From positions 1 to 64,000 of the forward strand of contig RSEH01000249.1 of the NCBI GenBank assembly GCA_006503475.1: a DNA stretch of 64,000 nucleotides, written 5' to 3'. Positions within the stretch are counted from its first letter, which is position 1; each line of letters begins with the position of its first letter. This DNA comes from Stentor roeselii. Its lineage: Eukaryota > Ciliophora > Heterotrichea > Heterotrichida > Stentoridae. Positions 38,116 through 48,170 of this stretch are shown here, piece by piece. The translations under genes were made by a program, and so were the position numbers. The notes beneath the pieces were generated by a model. That model was not told where the DNA came from, did no database searches, and saw only the letters and a list, made by a program, of their open reading frames with translations.

Positions 38116-39846
38116 TCAACTCCTAGCAGAAACCAAAGCCTGTAAATAAGTAGAAACGATTCCATCAAGTTCATTTCTATAAAGTTTCCTAATCTCCTCA
38201 GCAAGTTCCGCAACGACCTTCATCTTCAAATCTCTTTTCGTAGCAGTTAAATTAACAAGAGCCTTAGCAGCACTTCTCTGCGCTTCGACCCTTGAATTAT
38301 CTCTGACAATTAAAATCAAAGTATCAATACCTCCACAATAAATGATCTGAGGTCTTAAATATTCCCTTAAAGAAAGATTAGCCAAACAAGCAGCAGCTGA
38401 ATTTCTGTACTTTTCTCCTTGTTTTTCACTCACACAAGCATTAACAAAGAACCTAATATGATTCTCAAACTGTTCATCTCCACATGTGCCATCAGCAGGA
38501 TCAGCAACGACGCTTAAAGTTTCCATTCCCAGGGTGTTAATCGTGGGGTAAGCGCAGATACTTATTGAAATTAAAGAAGGCACATCGATCTTTTTACGTC
38601 CTAATTTTAAAACTTGCTCGAAAAGGGATAAAATTGAAGGTTGAATCGCTGAGGCACAGTTTATGTAAGACTTCATCAGACGGGTTAAACCGTTTTTAAT
38701 TACAAGCTCTTCACTTCTGGGAATTGTTAAACGTGAGGAAAGAGTTTGTAATAAAGATGATTGAACTGAGTGGAAATTTGATGGGGTTGATATTTCGATT
38801 AGGGAAAATAGTTTGGAGAATAATTCTGAGTCTTGAAGGGCGATGTCTACTGCTTCGGATGTTAGGTTTTCTAAACTGTGAAGAGCGAAACAGATCACTT
38901 CTGAGGTGTTTTGAGAGGAAAGCATTTGGATGAAATCTGCTACTATTGAACCTAGACCTGTCTCTGGAAGGGAAGTTTTGAAATCACGAGTACCTGGTTT
39001 CGGTCTATCTTGAGATTTTTCTCCACGTTTCGATTGACTAGAGAAATTTTCAGCTTTATAAGTAAAATTTTTCTCTTCTGAGTCAATCCACAGGTCATCA
39101 CCCCTATTAATAGCAGAAACAATTCTAATAACTTTCGCTTTAAATCCTTGGTTCATACTTTTAGTGCTCGAAACAAGTTTCGAGCTGATTGAATTATTTT
39201 TAAACCGTCCTAAAAAGTTCCGAGATTTAATAAGCACTTCAACAACTTCAACAACAGTTCTTTGAACCTGAGTATCATTTTCCATATGCTCGAAAATCAA
39301 GTAGTTCAAAGCAGTGACCATGAGTTGAACCAAGTTTTCATCAATATCAAAAACACGAAAAGAGCCTTCATGGATGATAAGCGAAAGTGCTTTACATGCA
39401 TTGTGCATTGTATTGGGATTCGCAACAAAGCACAAGGGAAGGATGTTAAAAAGTACTGGCTTCGGGTCAGATAATGAAGAAAGTCCGCATTCGAGAAGCT
39501 TGGAAATTATGTTTTCTTGCATGTTTGTCATCATTGATATTAATTCGGTTATGTCGTTGCCGGAAACAAAACCGCTTGAATGAGTCTCTGCAAGAGCGAC
39601 GACTCGGTCGTCGGATTTTAAAAGATCGCCTACTGAAGTGTTGTTTGAAAGACTGTAACCGTATTGGTCTTCGATTTTTGAGACTATGAAAGGCTTTTCT
39701 CGGGGGAAAAGCTCGGTGAATTCTTGCTCGATTTTACGTTTTAACATTGATATACGGGTTGAGGATTCTATCATTACTATTAACTTCTTTGAGTCGGAGT
39801 CTTTGGTGTCTGGGTTTAGAAGGGTTACGTAGATTCTGATGTTCAT
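38116..39846 (-). CDS. Armadillo-repeat protein with N-terminal ubiquitin-like fold
   Basis: A 576-residue protein. The first ~90 residues alternate beta strands and one helix (KKLIVMIESSTRISMLKRKI, then SVGDLLKSDDRVVAL) like a beta-grasp/ubiquitin-like domain. The remainder is all-helical with armadillo or HEAT repeats; the best is near the C-terminus (NSAAACLANLSLREYLRPQI, IYCGGIDTLILIVRD, RSAAKALVNLTATKRDLKMK). Such proteins are scaffolds; I cannot assign an orthologue. Its ATG is 30 bp from the start of the divergent gene at 39877 and its stop is 17 bp from the convergent small gene at 37880. Confidence 0.75.
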   Translation of the reverse strand: MNIRIYVTLLNPDTKDSDSKKLIVMIESSTRISMLKRKIEQEFTELFPREKPFIVSKIEDQYGYSLSNNTSVGDLLKSDDRVVALAETHSSGFVSGNDITELISMMTNMQENIISKLLECGLSSLSDPKPVLFNILPLCFVANPNTMHNACKALSLIIHEGSFRVFDIDENLVQLMVTALNYLIFEHMENDTQVQRTVVEVVEVLIKSRNFLGRFKNNSISSKLVSSTKSMNQGFKAKVIRIVSAINRGDDLWIDSEEKNFTYKAENFSSQSKRGEKSQDRPKPGTRDFKTSLPETGLGSIVADFIQMLSSQNTSEVICFALHSLENLTSEAVDIALQDSELFSKLFSLIEISTPSNFHSVQSSLLQTLSSRLTIPRSEELVIKNGLTRLMKSYINCASAIQPSILSLFEQVLKLGRKKIDVPSLISISICAYPTINTLGMETLSVVADPADGTCGDEQFENHIRFFVNACVSEKQGEKYRNSAAACLANLSLREYLRPQIIYCGGIDTLILIVRDNSRVEAQRSAAKALVNLTATKRDLKMKVVAELAEEIRKLYRNELDGIVSTYLQALVSARS

Positions 39847-39876
39847 TTATACCTCTAGACTTTTCCATAATTTAAG

Positions 39877-40878
39877 ATGGGCAAAAGATCCAGGCGAAGG
39901 AATGCGAGGAAACTTCGAGAAAACAACCAGTTTGAAGAAGATACAGAAATCAAGTTCTTTTTAACTAGTCTTGAACCAAGTATGACTGAGTCGAATTCCG
40001 ATCAGTTTAAGCTGGTCAAGAAAGTAAAGGACTGTATCAGTGAGATCTACACTGAGCACATAAACGATCTGGAGCTTCGAAAGGCGAAAAGGCTTCAGCT
40101 GAAGGTCCCGACAGACTACTTCCACCCATACAACCTCGTAGTCAACTCATCATACCAACAAAAAATCAAGGCTTACATAAAGGAACTCATCAACTCTGAG
40201 CATTGTGCAGGGTTTAAAGAAGATCTGGTCTGCACGACAGATATTTTCATTGAGTACCTGAGTCGACATGTTAAGGAATTTAAAGGCAAGAAACATTTAC
40301 TGCAGGTCATCATTTTATATGAGTCTTATCATACTTTGCAAAACTCCATCACTCAGATTGGAGCTATTGTTGAAGACGTCATTAATAGGAGAGACTTTGA
40401 TTTCATTCTTAAGGAAAAGTTCTACTCAAAAATAGCCGCCGAATATATGGACCTGGTCGAAAATATCATCAACAAAGAAAGCACTATATACGCCGAAGAC
40501 CTTCTAAGAATGAGAAAAACCTTGGAAAGCATAGTAAAACTCGAAACCGAAAAGGAAATCTGTCTAGAATACGGTTCCACTCTTTATTCTGAAAGTTGCA
40601 GCGAAGAAGATGTCGTTTGTGAGGCTCTTCATAACCTTCCTATCGATGACTTAATGAAGATCATCAATGACGAGACCAAAAAGAAGAAAAAGTTCAAGTC
40701 CAAAAAAAAGGAAAAAGAAAAAAATGAGGCTGAACAGAAAGATTCGGATGTTGAAGAATTCAAAAAATTGCTTGAAAAAAACTTGATGAAGAAGGAAAGG
40801 CTGAAACCTTTTGTTTCGCAGGAGTTTTTGGATATGCTTAGAGAAAAAATTAAAAGATTGAAGGCCAGTGGAAGCTAG
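39877..40878 (+). CDS. Basic helical protein, function unknown
   Basis: A 333-residue protein with a strongly basic N-terminus (MGKRSRRRNARKLRENN) that could act as a nuclear or nucleolar signal. A predicted all-helical middle (~45-265) follows, then a Lys/Glu-rich segment at ~268-295 (KKKKKFKSKKKEKEKNE). It contains no motif I know. A divergent partner starts 30 bp away. It is clearly a gene because of its length, codon use and tight placement. Confidence 0.7.
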   Translation: MGKRSRRRNARKLRENNQFEEDTEIKFFLTSLEPSMTESNSDQFKLVKKVKDCISEIYTEHINDLELRKAKRLQLKVPTDYFHPYNLVVNSSYQQKIKAYIKELINSEHCAGFKEDLVCTTDIFIEYLSRHVKEFKGKKHLLQVIILYESYHTLQNSITQIGAIVEDVINRRDFDFILKEKFYSKIAAEYMDLVENIINKESTIYAEDLLRMRKTLESIVKLETEKEICLEYGSTLYSESCSEEDVVCEALHNLPIDDLMKIINDETKKKKKFKSKKKEKEKNEAEQKDSDVEEFKKLLEKNLMKKERLKPFVSQEFLDMLREKIKRLKASGS

Positions 40879-41494
40879 TTAGAGAGTAATTAAGAGTTTA
40901 GGTATATGGATTTCTTATTAAGTAATCTTTATGAATAAATTTTTTTTTCGAGGATGTTGATTGGAGTGGTTTTTTACTCTTGATGTTATTGGATTTGTTT
41001 TTAAAGTTTTTGGATTATTCTGCTTAGTTTAAGAGAATTTAGTTTGGATAAAAAAGTAATATTTGGGATTTTTTAGAATTAATATCAATTGAAAATGATT
41101 TTTTTTGAATATGTATTCATCTGATTAATAAATATAGATAAACTAATCCCAAGTGAATTCAGTATCCAATCAAAAGATATAATAAAATTCATATTTTTCA
41201 AAAACTAAAACAATCATCAATTACTTCCAATAAAAATTTCCATAATCAACCAATTCCATCACACCTAAATCAAATCACCTAAAAAATTCATTAAAATAAT
41301 ATTCAAACCTCAAACTCCTCAAATAATCAAAATCTTCACAATCTCATCCCATGCAACCCCAATCCAAAACCTAAACCAAAAAGACCTCCTCTAACCCATC
41401 AAAAACTCCATAAATCCCTTCTCCATCATCCAATCAAATAAACCTCTCAATTAAAGGTACCCCTTCAACATTCCAATTAAACTCCAATAAAACA
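40879..41494. other. Intergenic region, strand composition switches in the middle
   Basis: About 620 bp between two plus-strand genes. The first part (to ~41050) is G/T-rich, the 3' flank of the upstream gene. The last part (from ~41180) is A/C-rich, the 5' flank of the CDKL gene. The switch lies in an AT-rich stretch around 41100. No gene seen. Confidence 0.65.
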
Positions 41495-42946
41495 ATGAAC
41501 AAATACGAGATAATCCATGTGATCGGCGAAGGTAAGAAAAAAATAGGTGCTTATGGTGTCGTTCTAAAAGCTCGAAACAAAGAATCCGGCGAATTCGTAG
41601 CAATCAAAAAATTCAAAGAGTCCGAAGAAGATGAAGCAGTTCGTAAAACAACGATTCGAGAAGTAAAAGTGCTTCGAATGCTCAAACATGAGAATATTGT
41701 TCAACTTAGAGAAGCTTTTCGTCGACAAGGCAAACTTTACCTCGTTTTTGAATACGTCGAGCGGAACTTGTTGGAAGTGTTGGAAGAAAAGCCGAATGGA
41801 ATTGAAGTAATTTAGATGTAGCCGGAACATATACAGCAGTATATCTATCAACTTTGCAAGGCTATTGAATTTTGTCATTGTCAGAATATTATTCATCGAG
41901 ATATCAAACCTGAAAATTTACTCATTAGCAAAAGTCATGTACTTAAATTGTGTGACTTTGGATTTGCTAGACCGTTCTCAGCGTCGGTTTTACTTACGGA
42001 TTATGTTGCTACTAGGTGGTATCGAGCACCGGAACTTTTAGTTGGGTCGGGAAATTATAGCATGCCTGTTGATACTTGGGCCATCGGATGTATCATGGGC
42101 GAGTTAATAGACGGTCAGCCTCTATTCCCAGGCGAAAGTGAGATCGACCAAATCTACTGCATCCAACGGGTATTAGGTTCTCTAATCCCAGAGCACAAAG
42201 AAGCCTTCATGAAAAACCCTCACTTTCTAGGTCTGCGTTTTCCAGAAGTAGTAAAATTCGAGACCCTAGAAAAGCGCTACATGGGAAAAATCAGTAAAAT
42301 CGCTTTAAACTTCATGAAAAGTCTTCTAAGCATGAACCCATCAGAGCGTCTAACAGCTTCAGAAGCTTTAAAACACCCTTACTTCGAGTCTCTTCGTGAA
42401 GAGTCAGCTCGTCCCCAGACATCATCAGGAATGAGCAAGATCGGAAACTACTACCAAAACAAGATCTCCATCTACTCAATCAGCAAGAAGCCAACAGCCA
42501 ACAACGTGATTTTCAAGACAGACTCAGGAGACCAGAGGTCAAAAACCAGGTCCTCAATGTTCGTTTCTGAAATGAACGAGATGGAAAACCTGAAGTTCAA
42601 AGAAGTCCCGAAGCCTGAAGAGCCAAAGCCAAAATTTCCAATGTTTCATATATCAGAAGAGAATGACTCGAAAAATCGAATGAAGTCAATTAAGAAAAAA
42701 ATTAAAATTTATGATACTGGAAAGTATGGAAAACATGGAAAGGGGAAAGTAGAAGATGTTGAACCACTTTCAGGACAAAGCTCGACTAAACAACTGCCGA
42801 ATATTCATGCGCATTATAATTTTGAGGTTAGTCAGAAGAAGATTGAATTGAAGAGTAAGATGAAAGATGATGGGCCGGACTTGTGTGGAGGACCTGAGGA
42901 TAAGTTTTATATGAAGGTGTCGAAGATGCCGAAATCTAAATATTAA
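41495..42946 (+). CDS. CDKL-family protein kinase (two 15-nt introns)
   Basis: Exons 41495-41531, 41547-41806 and 41822-42946 give 473 residues. The kinase matches the CDKL1-5 family closely: [12 protein letters not shown] after removal of the first intron, [32 protein letters not shown], the catalytic [10 protein letters not shown] (Asp126), CDFGFARPF (Asp144), the activation TDY at 158-160 within [15 protein letters not shown], and [17 protein letters not shown] kinases control cilium length and act in the cilium. TDY rather than TEY is like CDKL1-4. The C-terminal ~170 residues are basic and unrecognised. The first intron is in frame, so a naive translation carries five extra residues inside the glycine loop. 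The stop lies 14 bp from the stop of the convergent MORN gene. Confidence 0.93.
41532..41546 (+). other. 15-nt in-frame intron 1 of the CDKL gene
   Basis: GTAAGAAAAAAATAG with A at position 10. It has no stop in the reading frame, so it hides inside the open frame as five residues after GEG. Its removal restores the invariant kinase glycine loop GEGAYG. Confidence 0.88.
41807..41821 (+). other. 15-nt intron 2 of the CDKL gene
   Basis: GTAATTTAGATGTAG with A at position 10. It contains a TAG in frame that would end the kinase at residue ~106. Removing it joins EEKPNGIE to [11 protein letters not shown], as in CDKL kinases. Confidence 0.92.
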
Positions 42947-42960
42947 TTTATATTAGTTGA

Positions 42961-44283
42961 TTATTCTTCTTTTTTTAAGGATTTACCGTTTTGCCAGGTT
43001 TCGTTTAGTGAAGTACCGTCTTTTAGTTGTACGAAACCCGCGCCGTGTTTTTTGCCGTTTATCCAGGGACAGTGGTATTTTTTTTGGTCTTTTGAGAGGA
43101 AGACTCCTGTACCGTGCATGTGACCGTTTTTCCACTCGCCGTGGTACTCTCGCCCGTCTTTCCACAGGTAGTGACCTACGCCGTCTATCAGGTTTTCTTT
43201 CCAACTACCTGAGTATCTGGTTCCGTCGTCCCAGGTGTAAAGTCCGAGACCGTCTTTTAATCCGTTTAGGTATCCACCCACATAAGACGACCCATCAATC
43301 CACAAATTCCATCCCCTTCCATGTTGCATATCATTTTTCCATTCCCCTGAGTACTTATCTCCATTTTCCCACAAATTAACCCCAAACCCAGATCTTTTTC
43401 CATCTTTAGTTTCCCCCCAATACTTGGTAAATTCATCAATTTTAATCATTTTAAAGCTGTTTTGAAAATCTTTAAAATATTCTTCAAGTTGATTTTCCAT
43501 TTCTTTAATGATTAACTCTTGAGCCTCTATCTGAGAGTAAATTTTTTGCATGGTCTTCAAAAATGCTGGTTTTGGATTGAAGATCTTTTTAGTTGCTTCC
43601 TGTCTGCTGATGTCTTCATGCAAGATCCAGAGCCAGACTGATTAATTTTTACGATAACCGTCTTGTGCGAGGTTTTTCGCATTGTTTCTAGGAGTCAAGC
43701 CTGATGACTGACTTCCTGAATAAGGACTTAAAAATTGTCCTTTGTAGCTTTCGCCTTTCTGAGAATGACTGAAAAAACCGAAGCCACTTGCATATCCGAA
43801 GCTGAAGGTCCCTGTGTATGAAGACTTGTCCGGCCAGGTCATGTTTCCTGTACCGTGACGGAAACCTCCTAGCCATTCTCCTCGGTAGACTGAACCGTTT
43901 GGGTATTTTAACTCTTTGGTTCTTAGTGGTTGATCCGGGTTGAAGACTTGGGAAGACAGTGTATATCTCAGCTCCTCATGAGAAAAATAAGGATGATTTA
44001 GTTTCACCAAGCGCTTTACTAAAGAAAACTGCTTTTGACATGTGAAAGAGCGCCAAACCGACTGAAGTTTAATAATGCATTCTACCTCTTGTGCTGACGC
44101 ATATAAACTTTGAGGACGTTCAGGCCGTAATGGACGTCGACCAATATTATCAAAAGAACTACTATTTCTGGTATTTCCATAAGCTCGAAGAATGATCTGA
44201 ATACGAAATACTGAAGGCTTTAAGTCTATTTCTTTGCTAACGTCGCAGTCTTGAAGACACTTCGTGCAGTTCGAGTTTCCCAT
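42961..44283 (-). CDS. MORN-repeat protein with N-myristoylation signal and IQ-like motif (one 15-nt intron)
   Basis: Exons 43653-44283 and 42961-43637 give 435 residues. The N-terminus MGNSNCTKCLQDC fits N-myristoylation plus acylatable cysteines. An IQ-like segment (IIKLQSVWRSFTCQKQF) lies near residue 70. A first MORN group (~120-185: YPNGSVYRGEWLGGFRHGTG, then WPDKSSYTGTF) is separated by a helical stretch from a second group of about six MORN units near 290-425 (ENGDKYSGEWKNDMQHGRGW, DDGTRYSGSWKENLIDGVGH). MORN proteins bind membranes or act as scaffolds, often in cilia or the cell cortex. A membrane-linked cortical scaffold is my inference. Without the intron the gene would look like two separate MORN genes. 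Confidence 0.88.
43638..43652 (-). other. 15-nt intron of the MORN gene
   Basis: Coding-strand GTAAAAATTAATCAG with A at position 10. It splits a codon after its first base (C | TC). Removal fuses the two MORN-containing open frames. Confidence 0.88.
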
Positions 44284-44625
44284 CTGAAATTATTAAAAAT
44301 ACAAGATTAATTTCAATCTCCTTTAATGATTTCGACCTTAACTTGGGAAATATTTAAGATTTACTTAGAGAAATTTCAATTGTTTAATTTTTATAAAATA
44401 AAATTTTGTTGGAATGCTTGATTTTTTGGTATCATGTAAGGAAATAAATTTAATCTTATTGCATGAAATCATGAAAAATATTCAATATAGTGCATAGAAA
44501 GAGAGCGTTTAAACAAGGTGCACTACCCAATCTACTTTGATTTCTTCTGACATCACAATCCTATATAACCTTCTACAAAGACAATCTAAAATTAACAACC
44601 CCCATGAAAATAATCTAACTACTTT
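44284..44625. other. Intergenic AT-rich spacer
   Basis: About 340 bp between the MORN gene and cupin copy 1. No open frame, repeat or RNA fold that I can support. Confidence 0.55.
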
Positions 44626-46104
44626 TTATAGATTAATCGATTGAAACTGTCCCCATTCTTTCTTAATAATCTCCTTGAATTCCAGAAAGTCACAATCCGA
44701 TTTCGGTTGAAAATGTTCAATCGTTTTTCTATCTCTATCAATATAATCAAAAAACTCATAATGTATCAAATCATTATGCGAGTATTTATAAGACTGTAAA
44801 GTAATAGCAACAGATTGACCAGCAGAATTTAAAACCTGATGAGTTTGATTATAATTAGGAGAGCCCCAAGTCACATCTCCTTCTCTCAGGTTAATTTGTT
44901 GAAAAGGTGTAGTGTTTTCAATATCAAGTTCTGGAAACAGTTTAACATTGATAGTTCCTTTCAGCACTTTAATAACAACAAAGGAGTTTGAATGTCGATG
45001 AATAGAAGAAGAGTGTCCTACAGGCCAGATCTCAAAGACATATGGATTTCCAGGTGATCCTCCGATGCTCTTTCCAAGAGTTATTCTCAAATAAACTCTT
45101 TTGATATCATTTCCATCTGCTTTTTCTCTTATTTTTTTATAACACCAGCCCTCTTCATGTGTGATGCTCCATTGAATCGCGTTGCTGAAATCAGGAAAAT
45201 CGGTAGTGTCGATTTGAACGTTTTTTCCACCGATATTTCCGTATAATTCTTGAATCTCGCTAGGGAAGGATGTTATTGTTGAAGTTTTTCCTGAGGCAAG
45301 GTCGTTTAGAGTTATCTTATCATGGTCTTTAATGATTAAAGGCATTTCTTGAATTGTTTCATTTGTATAAGAAAAGTTTTCGTAACTTCCTTTTATAGTG
45401 AAATAACTGATATTCTTAGAAAAATCTGGATTTCCCGTTAAATCAGATATTGTTTCCTCATGAAGAACGAGATTTGGCCTTGGCTCATGGTAACCAAAGA
45501 ATAATTTATCTTCTATGCTGTTGATAGATATCCAGTATATTTTATTTGAATCCAATGAGTGGCTTTTCGCAGATAATATGTTATCTCTAAGTATCTTAAC
45601 CCCTTTGGGTGATAAACTTATTGTTAAATGTGGTAAGAACTGAGTACAAAAAACAACTTCTATAGATCTACGTTTAAAATGATTTTCATCGGGTTTTAAA
45701 AATAACGTACAAATACCTTTGGATATAAATTGAGTTTCTGATTTAACATCGATATTTTTGTGATGCAGGACTCGTGGTAAATTTCCGTGATGAGTAATGC
45801 CTTGTCTTAAACCATTATTTTCTAAGTTATTTCCATTTTCAATAGGAAGAAGTTTGTTCTGGGCTAGTACTACTCTTAAGTTATGTATATCACTTTGATG
45901 AAATGTTTCTATTTCAGGCCTTGGAATTTTTATCTTGTCTGTACTGATATATCTCTTTATGGGAATTATTTTTTCTGGAGTTCCTTCTTGAAAGTTAGGC
46001 TTACTGAAAGATCTATTGGATTTGATTAGGGGTCTGCTGAGAATTTTTCCAGAATTATGACTTTTAATTGCAGGAAGAGAGACTTTCTGATCTGAATGTT
46101 GCAT
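44626..46104 (-). CDS. Cysteine-dioxygenase-like cupin protein, copy 1
   Basis: A 492-residue protein. The C-terminal ~190 residues are a cupin of the cysteine dioxygenase kind: EIWPVGHSSSIHRHSNSFVV supplies the HxH metal pair, and NYNQTHQVLNSAGQSVAITL supplies the third His and following strand, as in GLHRVEN...SLHLY of cysteine dioxygenase. The Cys that forms the Cys-Tyr cross-link in animal enzymes is replaced by Val, as in non-animal thiol dioxygenases that lack it. Thus an Fe-dependent thiol dioxygenase is likely; the substrate is open. Residues ~130-260 (EVVFCTQFLPHLTISLSPKG, IYWISINSIEDKLFFGYHEP) resemble a beta-sandwich of the farnesoic-acid-methyltransferase-like type. The first ~100 residues are basic and disordered, and absent from copy 2. 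Confidence 0.75.
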   Translation of the reverse strand: MQHSDQKVSLPAIKSHNSGKILSRPLIKSNRSFSKPNFQEGTPEKIIPIKRYISTDKIKIPRPEIETFHQSDIHNLRVVLAQNKLLPIENGNNLENNGLRQGITHHGNLPRVLHHKNIDVKSETQFISKGICTLFLKPDENHFKRRSIEVVFCTQFLPHLTISLSPKGVKILRDNILSAKSHSLDSNKIYWISINSIEDKLFFGYHEPRPNLVLHEETISDLTGNPDFSKNISYFTIKGSYENFSYTNETIQEMPLIIKDHDKITLNDLASGKTSTITSFPSEIQELYGNIGGKNVQIDTTDFPDFSNAIQWSITHEEGWCYKKIREKADGNDIKRVYLRITLGKSIGGSPGNPYVFEIWPVGHSSSIHRHSNSFVVIKVLKGTINVKLFPELDIENTTPFQQINLREGDVTWGSPNYNQTHQVLNSAGQSVAITLQSYKYSHNDLIHYEFFDYIDRDRKTIEHFQPKSDCDFLEFKEIIKKEWGQFQSINL

Positions 46105-46829
46105 TTATATTGAACATTTTCTTTCATCATAAATACCATCTATATTTGAATATTTTGAAGAAATCTAATATAATTAAATATATTCTAGTTTAGAACTTAT
46201 TTGAAGAAATACGAAATATAGACAATTTGATTCAAGATTCAATTACCAAGGAACTTTTGGGTATAGTTCATTAAAATTTAAAGGAATTTAAATAATAATC
46301 ATCTAGTTTGATTCACTTTTTGGCTTAAAATGCCATCTATATTAATATAATTTTATAGAAATGAATAATATGTATGAAAATGGCATCTAGATTAACATAA
46401 TTTTAAACAAATTTAATAATATACACGTAGGCCTTGATTTTATATTGATCTACTATTCTACCATTTTTTGAAATTATAATACAATCTTTTAATAAAACAA
46501 TAAGTTAAGATTGGCTATAAATGATCTGTATAATCATAATTCAATAGAATAAGGTAATATAGACACCTATACCTCGATTCTTATATAATATACCTTTGTA
46601 CTAATTCACTAAACTCTAAAGTATCAACAAAAAACCAACTACTAAATATTTCCTAAATCAAATCCTAAGAAAAATTCTATAATTATATCTCTAAAGAAAT
46701 TCCATTCTTTTCATTCCTGACTAAAAAATACTACCAAATCTCACGATACCTTATTACAAATCACCCCTAAAACCTTAAAAGATCACTATAAAAAACCATC
46801 TACTAAATAATTTTATGTGTAAAACCTAT
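46105..46829. other. Intergenic region with a short duplication
   Basis: About 725 bp, very AT-rich. A ~50-bp unit is present twice in tandem (46327-46430). From about 46600 the plus strand turns A/C-rich, the 3' flank of cupin copy 2. No gene seen. Confidence 0.6.
46327..46430. repeat. Imperfect tandem duplication of ~50 bp
   Basis: Two copies of a unit beginning AAAATGCCATCTATATTAAT and AAAATGGCATCTAGATTAAC lie head to tail at 46327 and 46377. They match well over the first ~28 bases and more weakly after. It appears to be a simple noncoding duplication. Confidence 0.6.
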
Positions 46830-48170
46830 CTAAATTTCTCTATATTTTTCCCACTCCTTCTTAATAATCTCTTTAAACTCAAAGAACTCACAGTCCGAAG
46901 AAGGTTTCAAATGACGAATGACTTTTTCATCATGATCAATGAAATCAAAAAACTCATAATGAACAGAGTCATCAAGTGCATACTTATAAGCCTGTAAAGT
47001 GATAGTAGCAGACTGATACCTGGAGTTAATCACCTGATGAGTCTGATTAAAATCCGGTGAAATCCAACTGATCTGTCCTTCAACCATACTAAGTTCCGAG
47101 TAAGGTCCATTCACATCAACATCAAGTTCAGAGTACAACTTGACAGTAATAATTCCTTTAAGCACCTTGATCATCACAAAAGAGTCCGAATGTCGATGAA
47201 CAGGAGAAAAGTGTCCAGCAGGCCAAATCTCCAAAACATAAGGAAAACCTGGAGCATTACCATTGTTCCTCCCGATAGTGACTCTAAGATAAACTCTTTT
47301 AATGTTATTTCCTCTGGCTTTTTCTAAGATTTTCTTGTAACACCACCCGTCAGGATTCGTTATGCTCCATTGAATCGCGTTGCTGAACTCGGGAAAATCA
47401 GGAGTGTCGATTCGGAAATCGTTACCACTGATCATCTCGTATAACTCTTGGAGCTCGGATGGGAATCTTGAGATTGTTGAAGTTTTTCCCTCGGCTAAAG
47501 AGGATAATGTCATCTTTTCTCGGTCTAAGATCACTAATGGCTCTTCGGATACTGATGAATTCATGAAGGAAAAACCTTGGTAAGCCTTTTTTATTGAAAA
47601 GTGACTGATTTTCTTGGAGAAATCTGGAGTGCCTGAAAGCTCTTCTAACTTTACTTGGAATAAACATAGATTTGGTCTTGGCTCGCTGTGGCCGAAGTAG
47701 AGGAAGTCGTCGATGCCGTTTATGCATAGCCAGTAGATTTGAGTAGCTTTTAATGGGTGGTCAAAAGTTTTGACTTCCTGATTCACTTTGACTTCAACTC
47801 CTTGAATTGAAATTTTAACTTCTATGCTCCTTTCTTTATACTCAGCATAGAAAACCACATGTATTGAGTGTTCTTGAAAAACATCTTCAGCCGGTTTAAT
47901 GAGCAACGTGCATCGACCTTTCACTCCGATTTCCACAAGTCTTGTCGGAATCTCCTTTGAAAGACGCTTGATTCTTGTTAATCCTAACTCTTCTGTCGAT
48001 TCTGATCCCGAGCTTTCTAGTACCCAGCGTTTGAAGCGCTTAGCGTTTTTGCCAGACTCAGCTAAGAAGGATATTATTTTGTTTAGAGTCAGCTTTAAAC
48101 TGTGTTTTGGGCAATAAGCTGGATTTGATTTAAAGTCTTCTAGGTCTCTTTGGCCTTTGCGGGCAGCCAT
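46830..48170 (-). CDS. Cysteine-dioxygenase-like cupin protein, copy 2
   Basis: A 446-residue tandem paralogue of the preceding cupin. It shares EIWPAGHFSPVHRHSDSFVM (HxH), DFNQTHQVINSRYQSATITL (third His), the middle beta-sandwich (IYWLCINGIDDFLYFGHSEP) and a conserved end DCEFFEFKEIIKKEW. All three metal-binding His are present and the cross-linking Cys is again missing. The N-terminal ~85 residues are a different basic sequence (MAARKGQRDLEDF). The two copies are clearly related but well diverged, so both have been kept for a long time. Likely an Fe-dependent thiol dioxygenase; the middle domain may bind a ligand or partner. The ATG is preceded by TATATAAATA. Confidence 0.75.
   Translation of the reverse strand: MAARKGQRDLEDFKSNPAYCPKHSLKLTLNKIISFLAESGKNAKRFKRWVLESSGSESTEELGLTRIKRLSKEIPTRLVEIGVKGRCTLLIKPAEDVFQEHSIHVVFYAEYKERSIEVKISIQGVEVKVNQEVKTFDHPLKATQIYWLCINGIDDFLYFGHSEPRPNLCLFQVKLEELSGTPDFSKKISHFSIKKAYQGFSFMNSSVSEEPLVILDREKMTLSSLAEGKTSTISRFPSELQELYEMISGNDFRIDTPDFPEFSNAIQWSITNPDGWCYKKILEKARGNNIKRVYLRVTIGRNNGNAPGFPYVLEIWPAGHFSPVHRHSDSFVMIKVLKGIITVKLYSELDVDVNGPYSELSMVEGQISWISPDFNQTHQVINSRYQSATITLQAYKYALDDSVHYEFFDFIDHDEKVIRHLKPSSDCEFFEFKEIIKKEWEKYREI

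Noticed and set aside
41532-41546. A real five-residue insertion (KKKIG) in the CDKL glycine loop.
   Set aside because: The DNA is a perfect 15-nt GT-AG intron with A10, and its removal gives the invariant GEGAYG.
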